A program made the translations under genes and the position numbers. From Pieris napi (taxonomy: Eukaryota > Arthropoda > Insecta > Lepidoptera > Pieridae), in assembly GCF_905475465.1 (NCBI RefSeq), contig NC_062252.1, positions 3,968,001 to 4,032,000 of the forward strand: 64,000 nt of DNA. Direction: 5' to 3'. The stretch's first letter is position 1; each line of letters begins with the position of its first letter. The notes beneath the pieces were generated by a model. It saw only the letters and a program-made list of their open reading frames with translations. It searched no databases and was not told where the DNA came from. Below, piece after piece: positions 1-10,300 of this stretch.

Positions 1-820
1 CAGGCAAAAAAAAAAGTGAGAAAAGAAGTGCAAAAATACATGTATTACATATAGTTGTTGAGAAAAAGAAACTAAACAGGAACAAAAAAAACAAACCGAT
101 AAAGGACACATGAAAACAAAATTAATACCTAATAATAAAAAGTGCACATGAATCATTATAATTTAATTTAAGATCTGTGTAATACATTAATATAAAACAA
201 TTTTAAATAAATATGATAAAAAGCTTATTCGTAGTGGTCTCCATTGACTGTATTGCAGTATTTTAAACTTTAAGGCCAGTTATGGAAGCACGCACTCTTT
301 CCATGGGAAAATTCTTCACTGTCAATTGTACGGATTGTTTAGAGACTCCAAATTATCATGGCGTTTAGAGCAAGCCGGTACTCTCTAAAACCGACCATAA
401 ATCATAATCCAGCGGATTAAGACGGCCGGCCTTCAGCTCTGATGAAGTCCGAAACGTTCGTTTTCCTTAATGGAAGGACCATTCTTGGTAATTGATCATG
501 GTGTTGTTAAGGGGCTTCACTACCTTCTCAAGAATGGTATCCAAAATGAGAAAACTCAATAATATAAAAATGACAGATTCCAAATTCAAATTTAATATTT
601 TGTTTATTTTTAATTGTAACAGTATTTATGGCCAGACTAAGTATAGGAAATCATTAATAAACAGTTGATATTTCAAGTATGGTATCAAATTCCTATGTAC
701 CTACCGTTTTTCAAGAAACACGTGATCGTGATTTGTCATATGAAGAGACGGATCGTGTCACGTGTCTATGATTGGTGATATCGTATCGTATAACGTACAA
801 AAATCCATTGGCGCTACAAT
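1..820. other. Intergenic, no gene seen
   Basis: AT-rich sequence with no convincing exon. The more GC-rich patch at about 270-540 looks like old repeat debris but matches nothing I can name. Confidence 0.4.
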
Positions 821-1078
821 TTTGTTAGGTCTAGGTTACAGATTTATGTATCTGTTTCGTGATCATTTGTTTTTATCTAATTGGCAAGAATATGACGCCA
901 ATTAGATAAAAACGACGCCGTCGACTTTTTGGGTCTAAAGTTTCTTCTCGATGTTTTCCTTCATAGTACGAGCGAGGTATTACATGAGCACATAGAAAGT
1001 TCATTGGTACACAGCCGGGTTCGAACCTACGACCTCAGGGAGATTGGTATCTAAAGTCAAGGCCAACACTGCTCCACA
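820..1078 (-). repeat. tRNA-derived SINE, minus orientation
   Basis: Read on the minus strand, this has a tRNA-like head with a pol III B-box (GGTTCGAACCC, complement at about 1017-1027). The 'gtgtaccaatgaac...tatgtgc' body that follows is shared with the copies at 8228, 18530, 20888, 39082 and 60215. The distal part contains a perfect 17-bp inverted repeat (869-885 / 897-913) that is absent from the other copies. Confidence 0.7.
869..913. repeat. Perfect 17-bp hairpin
   Basis: GTTTTTATCTAATTGGC (869-885) is followed by an 11-nt loop and its exact reverse complement (897-913). It lies inside the minus-oriented SINE and looks like a local inverted duplication. Confidence 0.9.
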
Positions 1079-2310
1079 ATGTCACTTAAACTTAAATCTA
1101 CTTTCAAGGCCATTTATTCATTTTTCAACTAGGACATATTTATCAAGCGGGGGTTTATTAGACTTGATCTACCATGATTGGGCTAAATATCTGGATCATT
1201 AAAATATTCCTAACTTCAGAAATACTCGCCTTGGGCCATTATCTATGTAATATCTTTTTTATTCCTACTACATCCATTTTTGATATGAACATAAATTTGT
1301 CAAAGATTTTCTTTACTTGCGATTGTTTACAGTATCAGCTGATTCAGATATTGCCTTGTATAACGGTAGATAACTGTTGCACTGTTGAATTTCCCATCGT
1401 CACGTTATTCCCTATTTGTGTCATTCAATTTTTTTTTAATTTAAATAAGTATAGTGTCTTACACTATTGCACTCATCAGATACTTAAGTTTTAAGCCTTT
1501 ATCCTTAATATATTTATACTATGATATACTACTGAGTTACGTTACAAAATACAAAATTACAATTATCAAGAGTTTTTCATGAGAATATTTCTATAATTCA
1601 ATTGTGTATTCAGATCCTAACAATGCAATTTCATTATTTATTTATTTATTCACAATTTATTTAGCTTCTAGCTCTTAACTTAACCGAGTCTAGTCTCGAC
1701 TAAACAAACATTTTGAAGCTGTAAGCTTCTATGTAATTTAATCCAATATTTTTCATCTATTATGTATTTGGGATCCTAAAACAAAAGTGTTTTACGGGTA
1801 GCGGGCTCCGATAAATATCGTAGTCGAAGTCGTATTCCGAATAGTCAAATTGTACGTTCAGTGAAGAGACAGATGAATAAAGGGTTTAGTATTTATATAT
1901 ATATATATCATCTGACGATACTACAAATATAGACTATTGGCCGTAGCTATCAGGCGTGAAGGTGATCTAACAAAACGGTTGTTATTACTAAAACAACGAC
2001 CTTTAGAATCTAAGTGATCTTTAAGTTTAAAATCAAATTTAAATATATAAACTTTAAAAATATTCAGATACTATGATTCTGGTTCAACATTCTAAATATA
2101 TTATAAAAAATTAACAATCAATCGAAGTCAATAAAAATGATATTAAGAGGAACTGTATCGTACACATTTTTGCCTCTATAGGAATTTTTTTTGTTAATCG
2201 AACCAAAATTTAATCAGTCTAAAAACATCCAAGTAAGGAACTGTGCTGGAAGCCATTTCTAATCCTATTTAACACAAATGTATGTACTTAATTATTGAAA
2301 AAATATTTAT
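1079..2310. other. Intergenic, no gene seen
   Basis: AT-rich with a short AT microsatellite near 1897-1910. The longest open frame (1174-1494) has skewed composition and no splice or family support, so I do not call it. Confidence 0.4.
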
Positions 2311-2795
2311 CTTATATATAAAATTCTCGTGTCACAATGTTAGTTACCATACTCCTCCGAAACGACTCGACCGATTGTTATGATTTTTTTAATGTATATT
2401 CAGTAAGTCTGAGAATCGGCTACTATCTATCTATACTATCTATCTTTCAAACTCCTAAATATTAAGGGTGGTCCACGCCTAAATTTTTATTTTTTAGATA
2501 AAAATTTTTGTTTTTATTTTTTATGATACAGCATATAAAAATACATACAACCCTTAATTTTCATCCCTCTACGATCAACCCCTATTTTTTATTTGTTAAA
2601 TTAAATCATATGACTTGAACTCTTAACTCTTTATATAGAAAAAAATTCACAGAAAACCCTAAAAAGTTTTTATTCCAGAAAACCTAACAGTGTCTGGGGT
2701 AGCATAGCAAAATGTTTCATGTTAGTATGTACTAAAACGGTAGGCTAAGTAAAATCACATTAAGGAGAAACGAAGGTCGCGGGGGCAGCTAGTTA
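2311..2795 (+). repeat. Interspersed repeat ending GGGGGCAGCTAGT
   Basis: It starts near 'ttctcgtgtcac' and ends at 'cgcgggggcagctagt'. Shared blocks ('ctcctccgaaacg', 'cagtaagtctgagaatcggc', the complement of 'ggttgatcgtagaggggtgaaaatt') recur at 21163, 35517 and 61478; the distal block recurs at 7660 and 62740. It is a widespread non-coding family in arthropod genomes. I cannot tell from one window whether it is Helitron-like or another class. A CTAT-rich microsatellite lies at about 2423-2446. Confidence 0.6.
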
Positions 2796-3838
2796 GACAA
2801 TAAAATTTAGTTTAATTGATTAATTTTAACTGCGGTTGACCTAGAAAATTAATTAATTCCATAAATAGGCAATGTTTGTTAGAAGGCATTTTCAAGTCAT
2901 AGTCATCTCACTATCTTATATCCACTTGACCTTATCGTGACTGATAACAGATAACGTCATGCTATCAGTTATATTTGACGCCTATGAACTTATGTAATCT
3001 TGATGTACTTATTCAGCTTGTGATTTATACTTGGAGAATGGAATAGATATTATGGAAAATCCTCGTGATGTGTATTCCTTATGGAAAGAGATGAATTTTA
3101 CGAAAATATTTTCTTTAATTTAAACCGAACAAAGTTACAATAAATTTTGACTAACAATCTCTACAGTAGAACATCTACTGAAGGAATACAATACACAAAA
3201 TATTCTAATTTCGAAGATTCTAGAACCTTTAACAAATATGTTTGGTTAAACTAACATAAAAAATGCACGTTTCAAATGATATTCATCATTGACCTATACC
3301 ATTTTCATATAGTATAAAAGGAAAGTAAATAACAAACTATTAGACTTTTATTTATAAAAAGTTTTACGATTTCAAACTTTCACTGGGGCACCAATTGATC
3401 CATTACATAAAAATCTCCCATTCTTTTTTGTTATGCAAGAGAAATTTATGATTTCTTAATACAGTCATGAAAAAGTAATCACGTGTACTCATTATTAGGT
3501 TTTTTTACTTATTTATTTTGTAGCCGTATATTATTCAGTTATTTTCCTTATTTTTTATATAAGCGCTGAGACACAGCGCGCCACAAAGGATGCCATAATA
3601 CAAATGAGATTATGAAGTCGACGATAACCAGTCTGACCTGACTTGTTTCGTCCCTTTTTGCATAATGTCTTTGATTTTTATATTGCTACGACGGGATGAC
3701 TGAAATATGTCTCGATTTTTCCACAAGTTAGAGACGTTTTCAGCAAGCTGAAATGTGATTTATGTCCGTTTCAGGTGAGGCTCTATGACATTCCAGAAAA
3801 TCGGAATTGTAACAATATTATGCTTATGTATATGTCAC
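2796..3838. other. Intergenic or intronic, no gene seen
   Basis: AT-rich. A short open stretch after the ATG near 3052 was considered but has no donor site or recognisable family. If the exon at 4466 is real, this may be part of its upstream intron. Confidence 0.35.
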
Positions 3839-4138
3839 CGTAAAATTGTAAACGCCGTTAGATTGTAATCTATCTTGCGAGATTATAAACTGTCGAAAGA
3901 TTGTGAACCTCAACGAACTGCTTACAATTTAACGTATTATTAATCGGTAGTTATATGAAATTGTTGGAAAGTAAAATTAATCTGTAATTGACCAAAGAAG
4001 TTTGAATGATAACTAGGTAGTACAATCTACCAAATAATAATACGTTAAATTGTAAGCAGTAAGCTGAGGTTCACAATCTTTCGACAGTTTATAATCTCGC
4101 AAGATAAATTACAATCTAACGGTGTTTACAATTTTACG
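3839..4138. repeat. Foldback made of two inverted 96-bp mini-elements
   Basis: The left arm (3839-3943) and right arm (4035-4138) are near-perfect reverse complements separated by about 91 nt. Each arm is itself bounded by 15-bp inverted termini: CGTAAAATTGTAAAC at the outer ends and CGTTAAATTGTAAGC at the inner ends. The unit can therefore be read as two 96-bp mini-elements (3839-3934 and 4043-4138) facing each other, or as one foldback transposon. No coding capacity. A transcript would fold into a stem of about 100 bp. Confidence 0.8.
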
Positions 4139-4465
4139 TTAACATATATAAGACTCGAAATCATTGGAATTACCCATGAGATGGTCGCTAGTATTATTTT
4201 TGGTATAACTTAGTATTAGCTGCTGTACGTAATTTATTTATAATTAAAAGATCTTGAACGGACCTATAAACTTGGATATGAAACCTAGGATAAAACTCAA
4301 CCAACCTAAACTTGTCAAGTTATAGTTAAACGATAAAGTTATATTATTATCAGTCTCATAGGTTTCATTCATTTGATATTAATACATATTAATACTTATA
4401 TTAGTTAATCTTTGCTCTGTATGAAAATACTATGTTGTTATATAATTAAATGTATTTGTTTTCAG

Positions 4466-4592
4466 ATGCGATTTCAACAAATACACAATAAGATGTATTA
4501 AAGCGGTTGGTGAAATAACTCCTAAGCAAGATGTGGACATGGACAGCGATGCGTCTAGTGGATTAGGCACAGCGTCTGATTCAGATGAATAA
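4466..4592 (+). CDS. 3'-terminal coding exon of an unidentified gene
   Basis: A pyrimidine-rich tract and AG at 4464-4465 precede a 41-residue open stretch, entered one base into a codon and ending with TAA at 4590-4592. The peptide starts C-D-F-N-K-Y-T-I-R-C and finishes with an acidic, Ser-rich tail (about residues 22-41) ending SDSDE. An AATAAA overlaps the stop (4588-4593), so the polyadenylation site may be close. Acidic Ser/Asp tails like this are common at the C-termini of nuclear or RNA-associated proteins, and CK2 sites are plausible, but I do not recognise the family. No upstream exon ending in matching phase was found between 1 and 4465, so the rest of the gene probably lies to the left of the window. 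It could be a false exon, but splice site, codon-like composition, stop and poly(A) signal agree. Confidence 0.55.
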
Positions 4593-4843
4593 ACATTTAT
4601 ACATTGACATTTGTTTCTTATTTATCATACTATATATGCTAGAATTGATTGACCTTCAATCACTGGCAACACTAAAACTAAGATTCATAATTGAGATTTA
4701 GCTCAAACGATGACTCCGGACTGTTAAAATCCAATGCTTTTTTAACATCGGGGAGTTGTATTTACAGCTAAGAATCGACTCTGAGTCTTTTCGTTAGCAT
4801 CATATCGAAGGATTCGAAAAATCTTTACGTTTTTGACCAAAGG

Positions 4844-5076
4844 TTCCTGTATTCCGGCAACCAAGAGACGGCAAAAGAGGTAGGTGTCGTCAAGTCAGGA
4901 GATGGGAAGATGACTTGAAACTGGCAGCGGGACCATTCTGGTTGAGAGTAGCAAGGGACAGGATCCACTGGAAGGAATTGGAGGAGGCTTATGCCAAAAG
5001 GCACACCGAACTTAGGGATCTCTTGTAACCCTACGTTTAGGAATAAAAGGCTATTATTATTATTATGATTCCTGTA
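4844..5076 (+). mobile_element. 5'-truncated RTE-like LINE with 8-bp target duplication
   Basis: The body (4852-5068) encodes the typical C-terminal end of insect RTE/CR1-type reverse transcriptase polyproteins on the + strand: R-R-W-E-D-D-L-K, then A-R-D-R-I-H-W-K-E-L-E-E-A-Y-A and a stop at about 5026-5028. It ends in an ATT trinucleotide tail, as in RTE-type elements. The direct repeat TTCCTGTA flanks it at 4844-4851 and 5069-5076. It is a dead-on-arrival fragment, relatively recent judging by the intact frame and target duplication. Confidence 0.75.
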
Positions 5077-5599
5077 AGCCAAAAATTTGTTGTAGTATTT
5101 TAACATTCAAGAGTATTTTCGCGTTAAGATAAAATTATGACAGGTTCTATATTTACCCTACAAACTATTACGTGTTAATCCATGAAATTTACAAGGATTT
5201 TAAATAGTAAATAAGTTACAAATAAGTTTAAATATAATAAATTTGGTATAAAACGAGTTACTTGGCTCATAAAGGCGTTCAATATGCTTGCAATTTTTTT
5301 AAATGTTTTTTAAAAACTGTTTGCGGTCGGAATTTTTCTTAATTGACAAGTTAATTTGAAGTGCCATAGTATTGTCACGTTCGTCGTGTAATGGGAAAAC
5401 CTATAAGGAATTTCGTGACAAAAATTTGACATTGATATAGAGAACCTAATAGTTTTATCACGAGTCACGTGCAATTCGTGACGAAAGAGTGACGTATAGC
5501 CGAGCGCCGAGAATTTATTATATATTCATTAGATTGGAAAATTTTCATGTATGACCGTCCCTAACATTTTACACTGATTCAAGTCATCAATTTGGGTAT
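5077..5599. other. Intergenic, no gene seen
   Basis: AT-rich single-copy-looking sequence between a LINE fragment and the next repeat. No ORF or RNA gene is supported. Confidence 0.4.
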
Positions 5600-6112
5600 G
5601 TCGCTTGTCCCGGGGAAAAAGTCGTTAAAGCAAAATATTTTTTTTTCAGGAAAAATAAAAGAAGGTAATGCTATTATTACTAGGTTACCAAATACATTAC
5701 ATATACAAATATATATCAAATGAAAGCTATATTTTTCTTCTATTTGACGATTTAAACATTGTGGTTATGTATTTAGTGTAAATAGTTAAAAAATAAGTAA
5801 ATGCATATTACAATATTATGTAATATTTATCTAATTAGACTGAAGAGCAAAAGCGTTATACGAATGTTTCACTGTTTAAATATAATTCCGAACGAACAGT
5901 AACAGCACATTACGACGGCACATTTTGACGAATGTCTAGTAACGTATATGTACGAGAATAATGTATTTCCACTCTTTTCGCGGAATATTATGACGTTGGT
6001 GAAACAGAGATATGTACCACTCTTTATTTGTTTTTAAACTGTCGCATTAACTCTTATGATTATTTGGTAGAATTAAAATATTATCTAAAACTATCTTTAT
6101 GGTTGTTGCTAT
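5600..6112 (+). repeat. 500-bp interspersed repeat, unoccupied relative of the BEL target
   Basis: This stretch matches, in reverse complement, the sequence on both sides of the BEL/Pao element. Positions 6020-6112 match 43028-43126, and about 5600-6020 matches 49427-49782. The site corresponding to the BEL insertion point (complement of GAGTGGTA at about 6015-6022) has a single GTGG here, so it works as a related empty site. No coding capacity; family unknown. Confidence 0.7.
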
Positions 6113-6296
6113 CTATCAGGAAAGTAAAATTAGGAAAACGAGTATTGAGTTACATTGTGCACAAAATAATTTCCGTAGAATAAAGGCATCCCCGCGTTTT
6201 TTTTATATTAATATGTTTTACGAAAATTCCGAAAAAAATACAGTTATACAAAAGTTTCATTACACCACACAAGGAAGTCAAAAATGACAAAACATT

Positions 6297-6330
6297 ACTT
6301 TTCAATACATCATGCGATGTATTGAAAAGT
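6297..6330. repeat. Perfect 15-bp hairpin
   Basis: ACTTTTCAATACATC (6297-6311), loop ATGC, exact complement at 6316-6330. No T-run follows, and there is no neighbouring gene for it to terminate. Confidence 0.85.
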
Positions 6331-6411
6331 TAGAACATGTTACAACTTCCTACTTATAAATTTAGTTGTTTTTATAAATAGAGCAATTTAGCCTAGTGGG
6401 ATGCCATTGCC

Positions 6412-6435
6412 GAGCTCGCACGGCTGTGCGAGCTC
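6412..6435. repeat. GC-rich perfect 10-bp hairpin
   Basis: GAGCTCGCAC (6412-6421), loop GGCT, exact complement (6426-6435). It is strikingly GC-rich for this AT-rich DNA. It lies about 700 bases beyond the SNMP2 stop codon, outside or at the far end of the 3' UTR. Confidence 0.85.
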
Positions 6436-7011
6436 CATGCATGGATATTCCTACGAAAATTAGTATATCTCGGGCAATTTATATTTACTCGTACGGCTAA
6501 GCCAATAAATTATCATTTAATTAAATACATTCAGATATGGCCAAGATTTCATTTTGTATTGATGTTAAACAAACTCTGGATTCTCGTAAAATTTTATTTA
6601 TATATCACGTAAACATATAAACTTACACAATTGTACCTCTACAATCAATTCTACAGATCAAAAATTATAGGGTATTTACAAATAACAATATAATATTCAT
6701 AACAATTTAAACAAATATATATACAGGAATTAATATTATATAATTTATAAACAATATAAATATATTAACTATTAATAAAATCAGTACCCAACGTATCACA
6801 AAAATTAAGTGCTCATTAAAAAAATATGAAGCTCTCAGTAGACATAAATTTAAAAGAGTAGACAACTAAATAGCGCAGAATAAAAGACGTAAATGTCGTT
6901 TGACTTTAATTCGTTTTATACAAATTTTATTACAGAATTGTTTACAGAAGATTAATTTTTCGTTTTGATACTGCGGTTCATGATGAGTTGTTTTGACTGT
7001 TTTGTAATGTT

Positions 7012-7017
7012 TTTATT
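7012..7017 (-). terminator. Candidate SNMP2 poly(A) signal
   Basis: On the minus strand AATAAA occurs about 120 nt after the SNMP2 stop codon; another lies at 6927-6932. Either could define the 3' end. The sequence alone cannot say which is used. Confidence 0.4.
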
Positions 7018-7138
7018 TGTTAAAAATATAACAAGATAATTGAAATGGCTCTTACAAAAAAATAACCACCACGAAATAATCTCTAATATTCAATAAGTGT
7101 CAAACATCAAATTACTGTCTCTAGTGGGTCATTATAAT

Positions 7139-7366
7139 CTAATTTCGTCCTTTATTAATATCTAAACGATTTCCAGCGTTTAATACAAAATTATTCGTTC
7201 GGGGCCACACGGCTGCGGCGCCTGATCGTACGACACACACCGCTGAACCAATACACATAAATGCTGCGATGACAACAATTAACCACCTTGCTGCCTCCAC
7301 ATAGCCTAAAGTTGTATGCGCATCGCGTAAATCCTTCACAATATCGTCTGGTAACTTCTCTACACC
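7139..7366 (-). CDS. SNMP2: SNMP2 exon 10 (TM2 and stop)
   Basis: Residues 446-520. It begins GVEKLPDD after a CAG acceptor, carries TM2 (WLIVVIAAFMCIGSAVCVV, about 473-491) and a short basic cytoplasmic tail, and stops with TAG (7139-7141). Confidence 0.92.
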   Translation of the reverse strand, partial: GVEKLPDDIVKDLRDAHTTLGYVEAARWLIVVIAAFMCIGSAVCVVRSGAAAVWPRTNNFVLNAGNRLDINKGRN

Positions 7367-10300
7367 CTGAAAGAATATAAACGGTCATTATATGTTTACT
7401 TGTGTAACAGAATATAAAACATTGAGATAAATAACGGCACGCGGGTGTGAGAAGCGGCCGCAATCCGTACTGAAAACAAACGAACTATTTTTGTTCTTAT
7501 ACTACAGTTTGGCTTTATTGCACTGTAAATTATACTTCAATAATAGTAACCGTAACAATAATTGTTACGGTAACTAGCAAGTTTTTCACGCAACCTGAAT
7601 AATGAATTCAATATTGAAATTATGTACCACGGATTGTGGTAGGCTTGTTAAATCTAAAAGGATTTAAAATTAGGTCTATGCCTACACATATAGGGTGGCC
7701 GGGTTGTACTCTATCTCCTAGCGATAGCAACAACGATTCTGAATTTTTCTATGTAATTTATTACAACCTCAAAAGTTTTCATTCCAGAAAATCGAACAGT
7801 CTCTGGGGTAGCATAGCAAATGGTTGCAGCTAGTATTGAATATAATAAAACATAAAGTCATAAACTTTATTGTAAAAAGTGATAATCGACACAAAAACCC
7901 AACTTTTCAAGTCGGGAACGCAATCGCTATCGCTATTGGGATTTACAGTTAAAGTTAGTGATTAAGCATAATAAGGATTTGTTTATAGAAAGAAAATAAG
8001 AAAGCCGACAGTTCCAGAGAACTGAGAGAGGTCAAGCCCCATTAAGACTTGAAACATTTAATTAGTATACTTTCAATTAAAAATAACGTTATTATAGTAT
8101 GTCTGAAATACTTTTCGTGAAAGAATCGTATTTCGGAGTTATAATTAAATTCATTGTTTAATTTTTCTTAGTTTATAATTACAATATCAAAAGTATTGAT
8201 ATATTTTTCTACATATTAGAAGCCTGTGTAATAATAATAATAATAATTCACTTTCGCTACAACCCTTCTGTGTCTGACACATGTAATTGATTTTTGGGTT
8301 GAGTCAAATCGCTCACAAATTACAGGTACTATGTGCGTAACATAGAAAGAAACCTCCATTGGTGCATAGTCGTGATTCGGACGCCTTAGGGATTAGGGTC
8401 ACACGCTTAAGCCACTAGACAAATATTACTCTAATATATTGTAATAACAGCCAGCAATCAAACTATATAATTGTCTGCCTAGAAGTTAAGAACATTCCCT
8501 TGTAATACTTTCAAGGGAAATGTCATTAGGTATATATTTTGACATTTGCATGCTGATTTGATATGGCTGATAGTGCTGGTCTTCGTTATATATCCAACAT
8601 ATGTAGCAGTTAAATAGTAAAGGATTTATCACCACTGATTAATAAAAAAATTAATAGCCTATACAAATTTGCGTGCCTTTTAAGAAAAGAATACTGATGA
8701 ACAAAAATTTTACATGTAAATCAAAATGACAATTGACATTTCTTTACATACCTCTTCCATCCAAAGTAGAGGAAATAGGCCAGTCTTAACAGTTGCCAAC
8801 TGGGGCACATTAGGAATATTCCTTAATTCTATATTGAATTGGATCCTTTGGATTCCCCTTAGCATCGCTCCTGTAGTCTGAAAAGTTAAGGGCGTCAAAA
8901 ACACACATGTGGACGATGCTTTAATTTTTCCTTTTGCCTTCATGATATCGTAACTATAAAATATGAAAGGTGAAGATGCAGTCAAGCAATATAAAGTTGT
9001 TTAAAGTTATCTACTTGAATATAAAACATTGAAGGAGGGGAACAGTATCATGATGTTATATAATAAACTATCGGTCAAGAACTAATTGCCGTATACGTAT
9101 AGAAGGAAGAAATCTTTAAGCTTGTCGCTTATATAGACAAAAACCTCATTTTGAGTTTAAGCATCATAGTAACGGTTCATGTAGATACTACGTACTCGGA
9201 TGATTTTTGCAATAGTCACTTCAATGATATACATATTTGGAATGTCTATACATTAATTAGTTTCATTATGTAGTGGAATATATTAAAATTGTTTCACTGT
9301 TATTTTCGACGTGTTTTTCATCACATTTAACATTGTAAACGTCTCGCGTTTGAAGTCTGGTTTGGCCAATGTTATTATAATAATAACTTATTTATATCCA
9401 TATGTTTCAGAGTTAGTAATAACAATAAATATATTTTTTAAATACACCACGATAAATAAAGAGACCGGGAATAGGAATTACTTACAGGTTCAATGTATAG
9501 AAAGCTCGTATGTAATTCACGATCGGGGCTAATTCCACCACCGAAGTAGTCCAGTAGTTCTTCAGAAGCGAGGTAGAAATGCGGTAAAGAGATAATAGCG
9601 GGGCCACCCTGACATGGCATTAGATTAAATGTCCCCATAAGCAAACAACCGTCATGATTGCTACTCCAATTCCTGTAATAGACAATGAAATAGTTATAGA
9701 ATTTAAAGCTTGAACGAAATTTTTAATTAAAACGTAAATTATCGTTTGAATATAAACTGACGTTTAAAAAAGCATTTATTATTCGAGTAAAATACCTAAA
9801 AACCAAGTCCCTTCTTCATGATAAAAGTATCAACTTTTTGTTTTCTTGCAAAAAGGGTGAAAGTTAACGACGCAGATTTTAATTTTTCGCAAATTAAATG
9901 TCATCTATATGGTATTCATTTGAGCGCCATTTGTATTACTTACACAAATAGTATTTTGTTAGATATTCGTTTCATATTTAGAGTAAGTCCATCAAAACAG
10001 AAACAAAACCTATTTAATAGTTATATTTGTATTCATACTTCAATACGATAATAAAATGTATTTAACCAGCATTTAAAGCGCAATTAGCGCGCAATTCGAA
10101 ATTCAAATAATCCGTGTCGATTAAATAAATATTCAATCAATAAATCGAAAGCCGTATTAATTTAATTTCAAATTCAGTCTTTTGTTTTTAGATAGCTTTT
10201 GTTTTAGTGTAATTCTGGTAGTTTTTGCCATGGATAAACTGAATATCAGTTTGATTTAAATCTGTAAATTTTGAGTTGAAGAACGAGCTTCGCGGTGGGC

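Larger units (their letters stand above)
7367..8751 (-). other. SNMP2 intron 9
   Basis: GTATGT donor, CAG acceptor. Contains a near-perfect palindrome at 7545-7575, a fragment of the GGCAGCTAGT repeat family (7660-7832) and a minus-oriented SINE (8228-8420). Confidence 0.8.

Noticed and set aside
1174..1494. 106-codon open frame
   Set aside because: Ile/Phe/Cys-rich AT-driven translation, no splice context, no family motif.
3052..3120. Short ATG frame that looked like a first exon for the gene ending at 4592
   Set aside because: No GT donor in the right phase before the in-frame stop, and no promoter signal.
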